The notes under the pieces were generated by a model. It had not been told where the DNA came from. It did no database searches and saw nothing but the letters and a program-made list of their open reading frames with translations. A stretch of DNA of 64,000 nt, from positions 2,541,001-2,605,000 of the forward strand of contig NC_020291.1 in the NCBI RefSeq assembly GCF_000340885.1, read 5' to 3'. The position numbers and the translations under genes were made by a program. The first letter of the stretch is position 1. Each line of letters begins with the position of its first letter. Positions 1 through 8,611 of the stretch are shown piece after piece. The stretch is from Clostridium saccharoperbutylacetonicum N1-4(HMT). GTDB taxonomy: Bacteria; Bacillota; Clostridia; Clostridiales; Clostridiaceae.

Positions 1-1161
1 CTTAAGATTGCTAAAGCTGCAAAAGACCTTGGAATAGAGTTATTTGTATTAGATGATGGATGGTTTGGAGAGCGTAATAATGATAAAGCTGGTCTAGGAG
101 ATTGGTATGTAAATACTAAAAAACTTCCTGCTGGAATAGTTGGACTTTCAAAGAAAATTGAAGAAATAGGAATGAAGTTCGGGCTTTGGTTTGAGCCTGA
201 GATGGTTAATAAAGATAGTAAGTTATATAGAAGTCATCCTGATTGGATTATTCATACACCAAATAGAACAGCATCTCATTGTAGAAATCAATATATATTA
301 GATTTTTCTAGAAAAGAAGTAATTGATTATATATATGAAGCTATGTCAAAGGTATTGCGTGAAGCGTCAATATCATATGTAAAATGGGATATGAATAGAT
401 ATATGACTGAATGTTACAGCGTTGTTAAAATAGCAGAAAATCAAGGCAAAGTAATGCATGAATATATTTTAGGGGTGTATTCCTTATATGAAAAATTAAC
501 CTCTGAATTCCCATATATTTTATTTGAGTCATGTTCAAGTGGTGGTGCAAGATTTGATCCAGGAATACTTTATTATGCGCCACAAGGCTGGACAAGTGAT
601 AATACAGATGCAGTTGAAAGGATGAAAATACAATATGGAACTTCTTTTGTATATCCAATAAGTAGCATGGGAGCACATGTATCTGAAGTGCCAAATCAGC
701 AGGTGTTTAGAACAACTCCCCTTGAAACTAGAGCAAAGGTAGCATACTTTGGTGCTTTTGGATATGAGTTGGATTTGAATAATTTATCAAAGAAAGAAAG
801 AGAAATAGTAAAAAGGCAAGTTGAATTTATGAAAGCTAAGAGGGAACTAATTCAAAAAGGAATTTTTTATAGATTGGTAAGTCCTTTTGAAAACAATATA
901 AATTCTTGGATGGTTGTGGCAGAAGATAAATCTGAAGCAGTAGTAGGGTATTATAAAATACTGAATACAGCAAATGACGGGTTTAAGAGAATTAAATTGC
1001 AAGGGTTAGATTCAAACAAAAAATATTATATTAATGAAGATAAACAAAATGCATTTTTTGGCGATGAATTGATGTTTGCAGGAATACCAGTAAAGCAAGA
1101 AGAGCTTTGTAACAATGGTGGAGATTTTTCATCAATTATATATTATTTAAAAGAAGAATAA
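1..1161 (+). CDS. alpha-galactosidase, GH36, C-terminal part (5' end outside window)
   Basis: The reading frame is open from base 1, so the start lies upstream; 386 residues remain of a family that is usually about 720-740 long. It hydrolyses terminal alpha-1,6-galactose from melibiose or raffinose-type sugars, probably in the cytoplasm. Visible GH36 signatures are LDDGWFG (fragment residues 17-23), the nucleophile Asp in KWDMNR (D130), the SCSSGGARFDPG block, and the acid/base Asp in GWTSDNTDA (D200). A C-terminal beta domain follows. No terminator is obvious directly after the stop. The next gene is a secreted glycosidase 256 bp downstream on the same strand. Confidence 0.93.
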   Translation, partial: LKIAKAAKDLGIELFVLDDGWFGERNNDKAGLGDWYVNTKKLPAGIVGLSKKIEEIGMKFGLWFEPEMVNKDSKLYRSHPDWIIHTPNRTASHCRNQYILDFSRKEVIDYIYEAMSKVLREASISYVKWDMNRYMTECYSVVKIAENQGKVMHEYILGVYSLYEKLTSEFPYILFESCSSGGARFDPGILYYAPQGWTSDNTDAVERMKIQYGTSFVYPISSMGAHVSEVPNQQVFRTTPLETRAKVAYFGAFGYELDLNNLSKKEREIVKRQVEFMKAKRELIQKGIFYRLVSPFENNINSWMVVAEDKSEAVVGYYKILNTANDGFKRIKLQGLDSNKKYYINEDKQNAFFGDELMFAGIPVKQEELCNNGGDFSSIIYYLKEE

Positions 1162-1417
1162 ATACTTAGCATCTACAGACATAGGTAGTTAATGACTATA
1201 AATCAGAAATGCTTTTTATTAAAAAATAATTGTTTCTTGAAGATGAATAATTGACAAGCTAAATATATAGAAAATGAAAAGCATTATTCTGTATTTATAA
1301 ATAAAGTTTTAAAAAGAAAAGGGGTGATTTTGAAAAGAAAAGAGATATAGAAGGGTTTAAAAATCAAGTGAATTTCACGATTTTGTGAAAATAAAAAGTT
1401 TTGAGGAGGTTGGGTAT

Positions 1418-2716
1418 ATGAAAAAAGTTTTAGCAAAAGTTTTGTGTCTATCTATAATGGTAGTATTGGCGCCTACATCAGGAATAAAAGCGTCAGCAGC
1501 TAGTTCTATTAATGTTGACTGTGGAAGTGTACTTAGGAATGCAACGCATTGTGCAAGTGGATCTCTTTATGGAATGACTGAAACTAAACCAGCGGATGTT
1601 AGTGGTCTTGTAGCTCCACTTAATCCATATGTAATGAGAAATCCTGCTAGAGGGGGTTCTGGAAATCAGCATAGTTTTGGTGCTGCAATACCTGTTTCAG
1701 GAAAGCTTGCCTCAGTTCCAAGTGCTAAGGTATCAATTGATCTAGCAGATATGCTTCCAGGTTGGCCATATAAATGGCCAGGTATGACAAGTTGGATTAA
1801 TCAAGTGAATTCCTTTATTTCTGATAAGAAAGCATCTGGTAGAAATAATTATTATGGTTATGAAATATGGAATGAACCAGATGGTACCTGGAACACAGCT
1901 AATGGAAGCTTTAATGATATGTGGAAACAAACTTATAATGCTATTCGTGCTAACGATCCAAGTGCTAAAATAATAGGTCCTTGTTACAGTTATTATAATC
2001 GTACTAGCCTTAGTAGCTTTCTAAGTTTCTGCAAAACAAATAATTGTCTCCCTGATATAATAAGTTGGCATGAACTTAGTGGAATAGAAGGAGTATCATC
2101 ACATTTAAGAGATTATAGGAATTTAGAAAAATCATTAGGTATAGGAACATTACCAATTAGTATAAATGAATATTGTGATGCAAACCATGACCTTGAAGGG
2201 CAACCAGGATCATCAGCTCGCTTTATAGGAAAATTTGAGCGTTATAAAGTTGATAGTGCATGTATAACATGGTGGTTTGTTCCATCACCAGGTAGATTGG
2301 GAAGTCTTCTTGCAACTGATACTCAAAAGGGTGCAGGTTGGTATTTCTACAAATGGTATGGAGATATGAATGGAAAAATGGTAAGTGTAACACCACCAAA
2401 TGATGATAGCAATCTTGTTGATGGAGCTGCATGTGTTGATTCAACAAATAAGTCTATCAGTTTTATTTTCGGTGGACCAAATGATGGTACTATAAGCACA
2501 ACAATAAAGAATCTTCCATCCTTTATTACATCTACAGCATCAGTTAAGATAGAGAAGATTGATTGGGTAAGTAAAGATACTGTATCTTCAGGGCCTTCAA
2601 CAATTTCAACTACTAATTATCCAGTGGTTAATGGACAGATTACAGTAAATCTAACAGGTTGCAACAATAGTTCAGGCTATCGTATTTATGTTACTCCAGC
2701 AACCAGTGGCAAATAA
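1418..2716 (+). CDS. secreted glycoside hydrolase, clan GH-A (GH39/GH5-like)
   Basis: I chose ATG 1418 because GAGGAGGT lies 7 bases upstream; an in-frame GTG at 1385 has no ribosome binding site. The 432-residue product starts with a signal peptide (KK, then a hydrophobic stretch, cleavage near ASA-AS at residue 27), so it is exported. Clan GH-A features are visible: the acid/base Glu in YEIWNEPDGTW (about E153) and the probable nucleophile in PISINEYCD (about E251). The last 110 residues look like a beta-rich accessory domain. The substrate is not readable from sequence; a plant cell wall glycan such as xylan or mannan is an inference. Family assignment within the clan is uncertain. Confidence 0.72.
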   Translation: MKKVLAKVLCLSIMVVLAPTSGIKASAASSINVDCGSVLRNATHCASGSLYGMTETKPADVSGLVAPLNPYVMRNPARGGSGNQHSFGAAIPVSGKLASVPSAKVSIDLADMLPGWPYKWPGMTSWINQVNSFISDKKASGRNNYYGYEIWNEPDGTWNTANGSFNDMWKQTYNAIRANDPSAKIIGPCYSYYNRTSLSSFLSFCKTNNCLPDIISWHELSGIEGVSSHLRDYRNLEKSLGIGTLPISINEYCDANHDLEGQPGSSARFIGKFERYKVDSACITWWFVPSPGRLGSLLATDTQKGAGWYFYKWYGDMNGKMVSVTPPNDDSNLVDGAACVDSTNKSISFIFGGPNDGTISTTIKNLPSFITSTASVKIEKIDWVSKDTVSSGPSTISTTNYPVVNGQITVNLTGCNNSSGYRIYVTPATSGK

Positions 2717-2793
2717 TAAAAGTAAATAAACTTTTAAAAATGATATTTATACTCTAGATAATTTTGTAGACTTAATATATTTATAATTAAAAT

Positions 2794-2829
2794 ATTACTG
2801 GGAATTTTGATTTCTGGTAATATTTTTTT
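2794..2829 (+). terminator. rho-independent terminator after the secreted glycosidase
   Basis: ATTACTGG (2794-2801) pairs with CTGGTAAT (2814-2821) using G-U pairs in the middle, and is followed by a run of T. It lies about 75 bp after the stop. Confidence 0.65.
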
Positions 2830-2997
2830 GTTGTTTGACAGAGAAAAACACTTGTTAAATAGAGATATCAACGCCAAAGTAGATAATTCAAAAAACAATA
2901 AGGAAATATATTTTTACCTTATAGCAAAAATGGAACAGCAATAAATAAAAAAAAGGGTTATAGTATAATTACCACGTGGAATTAAGGAGTGAGAGCA

Positions 2998-3960
2998 GTG
3001 AAGCATGAGGAAATCATACTTTTGTGTATTCAATATATTGAAAATAATATTAAAGAAATATTAACAGTAGAAGGTATCTCTAAAAAAATGGGATATTCAA
3101 TATATCATTTTTCAAGGTTATTTAGTGAACAAATGGGAATATCTCTTATGGAATATGTAAAGGAGAGAAGGCTCTTTAGAGCGACTAAAGATATTATGCA
3201 GGGGAAAAGGATACTTGATGTAGCAGTGGAGTATGGCTACCAAACTCATAGTGGATTTACAAAAGCTTTTCGAAGAAAGTATGGTTTTTCTCCTGCCTTT
3301 ATTCATGCTATTTGCATTCAAAGCTTAGTTGAAGGAGGTAATTATTATATGAATGAAAATAAAGTATATGAAAACGCTAATATATTTTTAAAAGGAACTG
3401 AAAATTATAAAGCACCAAAAGAATTATACGGGTATTTAATTAAAAGTATTAAAAATAATAGAATATTTGATGATTTTGAAAGGTTGGAAAAAGCATATAA
3501 CTTTGCTTGTTTGGCTCATAAAGGTCAAAAGAGAAAATCAGGTGAAGAGTATGTGACACATTCAATAAATGTAGCTATTATATTAGCTGAAATGGAGGCT
3601 GATGAAGAAACAATTATAGCAGGTTTATTACATGACATAATTGAAGAAAAAACTGGAGTAACCTTAGAAGAAGTAGAGGAAGGGTTCTCAACAAAGATTG
3701 CCAAAACAATAGCCGATGTGACTAATTTTAATGAAAGCTATTCAAAAAGGAATAAAGCTTTCTTGGATGACTGTGTTATCATGATAAAATTATCAGATCG
3801 TCTTCATAACATGAGAACAGTACAATTTATGGATGCAGAAAGATGGAAAGAAAAAGCTAAAGAAACTGTTGAGATATTTTCTCCAATAGCAGCTAAATTC
3901 AACAATTCAAAATTAAAAACCGAATTAGATAATTTAGCATTGAAGTATATTAAAAATTAA
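2998..3960 (+). CDS. AraC-type DNA-binding domain fused to RelA/SpoT-like HD hydrolase domain
   Basis: AAGGAG at 2984-2989 overlaps the GTG at 2989, so the GTG at 2998 (8-base spacing) is the better start, giving 320 residues. Residues about 15-105 form a double helix-turn-helix of the AraC/XylS type, ending in the usual RRKYGFSPAFI. A linker follows, then an HD phosphohydrolase domain with the hydrolase motifs of SpoT and small alarmone hydrolases: AHKGQKRKSGEEYVTH, LLHDIIEE and IKLSDRLHNMRT. No synthetase domain is present. The combination suggests a transcription factor that binds or cleaves (p)ppGpp or a related nucleotide; that is inference. A TATAAT (2964-2969) followed by the palindrome CCACGTGG (2972-2979) lies just upstream and could be its own promoter and operator. 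Confidence 0.82.
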   Translation: MKHEEIILLCIQYIENNIKEILTVEGISKKMGYSIYHFSRLFSEQMGISLMEYVKERRLFRATKDIMQGKRILDVAVEYGYQTHSGFTKAFRRKYGFSPAFIHAICIQSLVEGGNYYMNENKVYENANIFLKGTENYKAPKELYGYLIKSIKNNRIFDDFERLEKAYNFACLAHKGQKRKSGEEYVTHSINVAIILAEMEADEETIIAGLLHDIIEEKTGVTLEEVEEGFSTKIAKTIADVTNFNESYSKRNKAFLDDCVIMIKLSDRLHNMRTVQFMDAERWKEKAKETVEIFSPIAAKFNNSKLKTELDNLALKYIKN

Positions 3961-3979
3961 GAATGCAATTTAAAAAAGG

Positions 3980-4013
3980 ACTTGCCATATAAAAATGATA
4001 TGGTAAGTTTTTC
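3980..4013 (+). terminator. rho-independent terminator (ACTTACC-type repeat, copy 1)
   Basis: ACTTGCCATAT (3980-3990) pairs with ATATGGTAAGT (3998-4008) and is followed by TTTTTCTT. The same stem recurs at 5306 and 16465. Confidence 0.85.
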
Positions 4014-4105
4014 TTGTTATGTATATAATAAAATTATATAGGAAAATTGGAACTTTTAAAGAAATTGTTTTGATAAAGAAATAGAAATTTAATGGGGGGC
4101 TTGGA

Positions 4106-4381
4106 GTGAAGATTTCAGAAAAATTTCATAAACGTGGTACATCAGCGATAGTCCTTTTCCCAATAATATATTATATAATTTCGGATACTTTTCATGCTAA
4201 TAAATATATTAAATTTTTAATGGTTATTTTAATTTTTATATATACCGTGTTATTAGATATAGGATATAGATTTACAAATAATCTTATAGAGAAAAAGAAA
4301 GATATAATAAAAATAATATTATGGATTTTATTTAATTTAGCCCTTGTTGTTTGGTGGTATTTCAAATTTGTACACCTATAA
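4106..4381 (+). CDS. small membrane protein, unknown function
   Basis: A 91-residue frame with GTG start behind a G-rich stretch (GGGGGG and TTGGAG). It has three probable membrane segments (about residues 14-30, 36-53 and 68-88), with charged residues between segments two and three. I recognise no family. It stands alone between a terminator and a long hairpin. The weak start and small size make it a moderate call. Confidence 0.45.
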   Translation: MKISEKFHKRGTSAIVLFPIIYYIISDTFHANKYIKFLMVILIFIYTVLLDIGYRFTNNLIEKKKDIIKIILWILFNLALVVWWYFKFVHL

Positions 4382-4435
4382 AAAGAGCAGCTATGCTGCA
4401 ATACGGATCATTTATGCAGTACGGAACTTTTTACT

Positions 4436-4502
4436 CATATTTCTTAATTCTTAACTGATCGGCAAATTCCAATTTATCGAACAGTTAAGAATTTTAAATA
4501 TG
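4436..4502. repeat. long near-perfect hairpin, 67 nt
   Basis: The left arm is CATATTT (4436-4442) plus ATTCTTAACTG (4447-4457). It matches the right arm CAGTTAAGAAT (4482-4492) plus AAATATG (4496-4502), with only a 4/3-base internal bulge. The loop itself is partly self-complementary (TCG..AAATT cc AATTT..CGA). It lies between a small membrane protein gene and a reductase gene. A shorter hairpin GCAGC-tat-GCTGC sits at 4387-4399. It could be a terminator without U-tract or a small mobile repeat. Confidence 0.7.
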
Positions 4503-4636
4503 AAATAAGGAATAAGCAAAAAACTGTATAAAATAGATTGATATGTTATAATATGGTTGGTTATATGGAGTAATAACAAAAGGAATCCAAGATACGAATA
4601 ATCAAAAAAACTTTATATTCAATGGAGGTAGATAAG

Positions 4637-5200
4637 ATGTCAAAAGTAGTTATTTTTAATGGTAGTCCAAGAAAGAATGGATATACTTCAAAATTATTAG
4701 AACAAGTGGTAAAAGGAGCTGAATCCAAAGGAGCAGATGTAATTGAATTTGATTTAAATGATCCTGGAATTCGTGGATGTCAAGGGTGTTATTATTGCCG
4801 TACTCATGATGGATGTGCTGTTAAGGATTATTTACAACCAATGTATGAAGCTATTAACGAAGCAGATGCAATTGTATTTGGTTCCCCAATTTATTTTTAT
4901 CAAATTACAGGTCAAGCAAGAGTTTGGTTAGATCGTACATTTCCAATGATCGAGATGAATGGACAAAACATTAAACCTAGACATCCAGATAAAAAGTTAA
5001 TAACTGTATTTGCCCAAGGAAGTCCAGATCCTAAAGTAGGAGAAGCAGGGATAAAATTTGTGACTGATGTTCTTGTGAGATATGGCTGGAAGTTAGAGGA
5101 TAATATCCATTATTGTGGAACTAGTTATAATCCAGATTTAGCAACGCTTGAGGAGTTATCTTTAAGGGCATTTAAAGATGGAGAAAATTTAGTTGGATAA
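4637..5200 (+). CDS. flavodoxin-fold NAD(P)H-dependent FMN reductase
   Basis: Starts at ATG 4637, with GGAGGT 7 bases upstream; the earlier in-frame ATG 4622 overlaps that site. The 187-residue protein begins VVIFNGSPRKNGYTSKLLEQ, the phosphate-binding loop of FMN reductases. It then has GCQGCYYCRTHDGC, a cysteine cluster seen in iron-sulfur flavoprotein-like members, and the FGSPIYFYQITGQARVWLDRTF block typical of this family. It probably transfers electrons from NAD(P)H through FMN to quinones or small oxidants in the cytoplasm. Whether the cysteines bind a cluster is unclear. It appears monocistronic, ending before the terminator at 5306. Confidence 0.85.
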   Translation: MSKVVIFNGSPRKNGYTSKLLEQVVKGAESKGADVIEFDLNDPGIRGCQGCYYCRTHDGCAVKDYLQPMYEAINEADAIVFGSPIYFYQITGQARVWLDRTFPMIEMNGQNIKPRHPDKKLITVFAQGSPDPKVGEAGIKFVTDVLVRYGWKLEDNIHYCGTSYNPDLATLEELSLRAFKDGENLVG

Positions 5201-5305
5201 ATATTGGGAGTGATTGGGAACAAATAATCCAGAAGAATATGTAACTGGACTTAAGTTTCCTTCAGTATAACTTTATTGAAATTTTATATATAATTATTAG
5301 GAATG

Positions 5306-5341
5306 ACTTACCGTATATAAGTAATATGGTAAGTTTTTTTT
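5306..5341 (+). terminator. rho-independent terminator (ACTTACC-type repeat, copy 2)
   Basis: ACTTACCGTAT (5306-5316) pairs with ATATGGTAAGT (5324-5334), followed by eight T. Similarity to copy 1 continues downstream through a GTATATAATA stretch that could act as the -10 region of the next gene. Confidence 0.88.
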
Positions 5342-5453
5342 ATTACGTATATAATATAGTTATATATAGAAATCAATTCTAGAGTAACTATAAAATAGTA
5401 ATAATTTAATGTGTAAAGAAGGCTATTATTATAACTTAGTGGAGGGTTAGAAA

Positions 5454-5978
5454 ATGAGAACAAAAAATGTGGTCGTGTTACCATATGATTTTAATTGGAG
5501 TCATGAATTTGAAAAAATAAAAATATGTATTGAAAAAGAGCTTGGTGATAATATTATTGGAATAGAACATGTAGGAAGTACTTCAGTAGAAGGATTGGCA
5601 GCTAAACCGATTATAGATTTAGATGTTATTATAGAAAGTTATGATAATTTTGAAGAAGTTAAAGCTAAGTTGGAAACTTTAGGATATTATCATGAAGGGG
5701 ATTTGGATGTAAGGGGTAGAGAGGCTTTTGCGTATGATGAAAATGAAAAAATAGAGTTTATGACTCATCATTTGTATGTTTGCCCTAAAAATTCTGATGA
5801 ATTAAACAGACATATTACTTTTCGCAATTATATGAGAACTAGTAAAGAAGATGTAGAAAAATATAGTGCGATTAAATTACAGGCTGCAAAATTATATCCA
5901 AAAGATATAGATATCTATTGTGAATATAAGTCACCATGCATTATTGAAATTTATAAGAAAATTGGAATAGAAAATTAA
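5454..5978 (+). CDS. GrpB family protein (UPF0157, nucleotidyltransferase fold)
   Basis: 174 residues, ATG preceded by GGAGGG. The family core is clear: VVLPYDFNWSHEFEKIK, then IEHVGSTSVEGLAAKPIIDLDVII, the GS-x10-DxD pattern of nucleotidyltransferases, then HHLYVCPKNSDELNRHITFRNYMR. Members include domains fused to dephospho-CoA kinase and stand-alone proteins of unsettled function. Substrate cannot be told from sequence. It is followed 28 bp later by a small membrane protein gene with its own AGGAGG site. Confidence 0.88.
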   Translation: MRTKNVVVLPYDFNWSHEFEKIKICIEKELGDNIIGIEHVGSTSVEGLAAKPIIDLDVIIESYDNFEEVKAKLETLGYYHEGDLDVRGREAFAYDENEKIEFMTHHLYVCPKNSDELNRHITFRNYMRTSKEDVEKYSAIKLQAAKLYPKDIDIYCEYKSPCIIEIYKKIGIEN

Positions 5979-6006
5979 AAAAGTCTATAGGAATTAAGGA
6001 GGAAAA

Positions 6007-6297
6007 ATGAAATTTATTATACTTTTTATAATATTTTGTGTTTTTTATTCTATCTTTGATTGGATAATTAAGAAGACAGATATTCATAATAAATTATTTA
6101 ATAAAGCAGGAATGAAAAAACATATAAAAATCATATTGACTATAATCATTGTTGTATTTGCATTTTTTATTGAATATGAAAAACAAGTATTAAAGGATGT
6201 ATATGGTGATTACAGCTATATATGTTTTATAATAGGTGCATTTTTGAGTTCTATTTATATGAATTTTGTTCCTCTTATATTTGGAAAAAACAAGTGA
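6007..6297 (+). CDS. small membrane protein, unknown function
   Basis: 96 residues, ATG 6007 with AAGGAGG upstream. Three hydrophobic segments (about 2-19, 39-58 and 70-90) are separated by lysine-rich loops. I recognise no family. Its position 28 bp after the GrpB-family gene suggests a shared transcript. Confidence 0.6.
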   Translation: MKFIILFIIFCVFYSIFDWIIKKTDIHNKLFNKAGMKKHIKIILTIIIVVFAFFIEYEKQVLKDVYGDYSYICFIIGAFLSSIYMNFVPLIFGKNK

Positions 6298-6398
6298 TTA
6301 TCAAATTGGTATACTTAGATTGTTTAATTTTTCATTAAAGAATGGAAACTCTTTTTAAATATTCATAATATTAATATATTGATAGGGATGTGCTCAAT

Positions 6399-6617
6399 AT
6401 GGATAAAGCTTTTTACGGAATTATGGCAATGATTGGTTTCTTTGTTTTTAATATTATTTTAATGAATATATTTGGAGGTGTGTTTAGAGATCTAATTTAC
6501 ACTGGTGTAGTTACTTTATGTGGTGTTATTGTTATTTGTACTTGTATTATAGTTGAAAAGTTAAATAAAATTATTCAACAACTTAATGAACAAAGTGATA
6601 AAAATAATTTAAAGTGA
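6399..6617 (+). CDS. small membrane protein, unknown function
   Basis: ATG 6399 is preferred, with AGGGATG 8 bases upstream; a GTG at 6390 is within that site. The 72-residue product has two membrane segments and a polar C-terminal tail that could form a short coiled coil (VEKLNKIIQQLNEQSDKN). No family recognised. It is the second of three small membrane protein genes in a row. Confidence 0.5.
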   Translation: MDKAFYGIMAMIGFFVFNIILMNIFGGVFRDLIYTGVVTLCGVIVICTCIIVEKLNKIIQQLNEQSDKNNLK

Positions 6618-6675
6618 AGATGGAAATGATAACCCATTATTTTAGGTATTCAAGAATATAAGGTGGTGTATATTA

Positions 6676-6915
6676 ATGAAAGAAAAGTTTAACAGCATCT
6701 ATCCTATAGTAAATTCAATACTTATTATAGGTACATTAATTTTTAAAAGTATTGATTATATACTTTGGATTCTAGTAATGATACTTAATATTGTTACATT
6801 AAGCATGTCATTAAGGGATGATACAAAAGCAAAAGCTGGTACAAAGATATTTGTAGGAGCAACTATTGTTTTCACAATAGGTTGTATAATTTATAAATTT
6901 TATGAAATTAGTTAA
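6676..6915 (+). CDS. small membrane protein, unknown function
   Basis: 79 residues, ATG after AAGGTGGTG. Three short hydrophobic stretches are separated by a polar loop (SLRDDTKAKAGTK). No family recognised. It lies 58 bp after the previous small membrane protein gene and may share its transcript. Confidence 0.5.
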   Translation: MKEKFNSIYPIVNSILIIGTLIFKSIDYILWILVMILNIVTLSMSLRDDTKAKAGTKIFVGATIVFTIGCIIYKFYEIS

Positions 6916-7046
6916 TAAATAAATGCAAACATATTTGATAAAAGTGGAAGAAACATAATATTATACTTAAATTATATTACTTGTCCAAACACATTAAGTT
7001 AAAATCTTCTAAGAGACTGATTAGATTAAGTTAAAGGAGTATAATA

Positions 7047-7685
7047 ATGAAGATAAAAAGAATGTTAGTTTGTTTTTTTATGATTATATTAATATCATGT
7101 GGAGCTTCTTTAACACTTAAAGCAGCTATAGGGGTAGGTGCTTGGGATGCATTAGCTTTAACGGGAAGTTCAATTTCAGGAATTAAAGTTGGTACGGTAG
7201 GAATGTTGCTTAATTTTATATGCATTTTTATTGAGTTAATGATATTAAGAAAAAATTTTAAGATTAAACATGCTTTACAAATAGCGCTATGTATTATTGT
7301 TGGATATACAGTGAATTTCTTTTTTTATAATGTATTAGGCGGAATTGAGTTATCAAATTATTTTATTAGAGTGGTAATTTTGATAGTTGGATATATTATT
7401 AATGCATTTACAGTAGCAGTAATTATGCTGTTAGATGTAGTAACTTTTGCATTGGAAGGTGCCTGTATGGCTGTGTCAAGTAAAGTAGGAATTAAATTTC
7501 ATATTTTAAGACAAGGAGTAGATGTTGTATGCATTGTTGTTGCGAGTATTGTAGCTTTTACTAGCAACGTTCCTTTAGCAATTAGAGAGGGTACAGTAAT
7601 TGGTATGGTTATTTTTGGACCAATTATGGGTATATTCATGAAACAATTAAAACCAATATTCCAAAAATATGATTTAACTGATTAG
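7047..7685 (+). CDS. YczE/YyaS/YitT-type integral membrane protein
   Basis: 212 residues with five probable membrane helices. The N-terminal helix followed by LTLKAAIGVGAWDALALTGS matches the opening of the YczE/YyaS family, whose members sit next to lipopeptide or transport genes but have no agreed biochemical role. ATG 7047 has AAAGGAG upstream. The gene is convergent with the RpiR regulator, only 23 bp apart, with no clear shared terminator. Confidence 0.7.
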   Translation: MKIKRMLVCFFMIILISCGASLTLKAAIGVGAWDALALTGSSISGIKVGTVGMLLNFICIFIELMILRKNFKIKHALQIALCIIVGYTVNFFFYNVLGGIELSNYFIRVVILIVGYIINAFTVAVIMLLDVVTFALEGACMAVSSKVGIKFHILRQGVDVVCIVVASIVAFTSNVPLAIREGTVIGMVIFGPIMGIFMKQLKPIFQKYDLTD

Positions 7686-7708
7686 TAGTATCCTGTGATG
7701 CTATATGT

Positions 7709-8557
7709 CTACTTTTCAGATAATTGCTTATATGCATCAAGTTTATATTGTACATTTTTATCATAGTTAAATTTAAAATAGCAGGTATAGATGCAATCTA
7801 AAATATATAATAGAGATAGCCTAGTTGAAAAAGATGAAATTTTATTAAAGTGATTTTCATTTGAACTTAAATACAAATGATAATTTGCATATTTAGTAAG
7901 TGAGTTTTCGTTTGTAGAAGAAATCAATATAATAGGGGTCTTGTTTGTTTTCAGTATAGAAGCTATTCTTTCTATTATTATTCCTCTGCCTTCAAAAGAG
8001 ACTATTATTGCAATATGATTTTCATTACTGGTAGAGGCAGTTAAAAGTTGATGATATTCTTCTATAGGAACATTAATAAAGGTTCCTATTTCTTGCATTT
8101 GAAATTTGAAGTTTTCTGCAAAGTAAATATTTCCAGCAGAAGTGTAAAAATCAATATGCTGTGTGTTCTTTAAAACATTAGAAATTAATTTTAATTGTTC
8201 AGGATCTATTAAATTTAAAGAGGAAACCAATGTTTGCTCATATAATTCTTTCATTTTTGAAATAATTTGGTTTTGAGTTTCATTTTGGTTAAATGGGTAA
8301 TTATAATCTAAGGAATTATTTTCTTTTAAATATTCATTAATAGATGCAGATACCTGTACTTTTAATTCTGAAAGGCCTGTTAAATCTAATTTCTGGCATA
8401 ACCTATAAATTGTTGAGGTTGAAATAAAACAAGCCTCACTAATTTCAAGAGCGCTCATTTTCACAAAAGACTCAGGATTATCCTGCATATAGCTGACTAA
8501 TGTTTTTTCATTTTCTGTTAAGTTGGTTAATTTATTTAATTTGCTAAAAATGTTCAT
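7709..8557 (-). CDS. RpiR/MurR family transcriptional regulator with SIS domain
   Basis: 282 residues from the ATG whose complement is 8555-8557; its Shine-Dalgarno is GAGGTGATC. The N-terminal helix-turn-helix (about 1-75, with ALEISEACFISTSTIYRLCQKL) is followed by a SIS phosphosugar-binding domain (about 110-260, with IDFYTSAGNIYFAEN and HIAIIVSFEGRGIIIERI). Such proteins sense phosphosugars and control sugar catabolic genes. It is 54 bp behind the HAD phosphatase gene on the same strand, so the two probably form one operon. The start codon and ribosome binding site lie inside a perfect 11-bp inverted repeat (see 8549-8578). Confidence 0.88.
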   Translation of the reverse strand: MNIFSKLNKLTNLTENEKTLVSYMQDNPESFVKMSALEISEACFISTSTIYRLCQKLDLTGLSELKVQVSASINEYLKENNSLDYNYPFNQNETQNQIISKMKELYEQTLVSSLNLIDPEQLKLISNVLKNTQHIDFYTSAGNIYFAENFKFQMQEIGTFINVPIEEYHQLLTASTSNENHIAIIVSFEGRGIIIERIASILKTNKTPIILISSTNENSLTKYANYHLYLSSNENHFNKISSFSTRLSLLYILDCIYTCYFKFNYDKNVQYKLDAYKQLSEK

Positions 8558-8578
8558 GAAGATCACCTCATGAACATT
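8549..8578 (-). promoter_or_regulatory. inverted repeat enclosing the RpiR ribosome binding site and start codon
   Basis: AATGTTCATGA (8549-8559) and TCATGAACATT (8568-8578) are perfect complements separated by 8 bases. On the mRNA the loop holds GGTGATCT, the ribosome binding site, and the 3' arm holds the start codon. It can be read as a translation-control hairpin or as a DNA operator for autoregulation by the RpiR protein itself. Confidence 0.7.
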
Positions 8579-8611
8579 ATACAATATTTTATTAAATTTT
8601 GGTTCTCTAAT

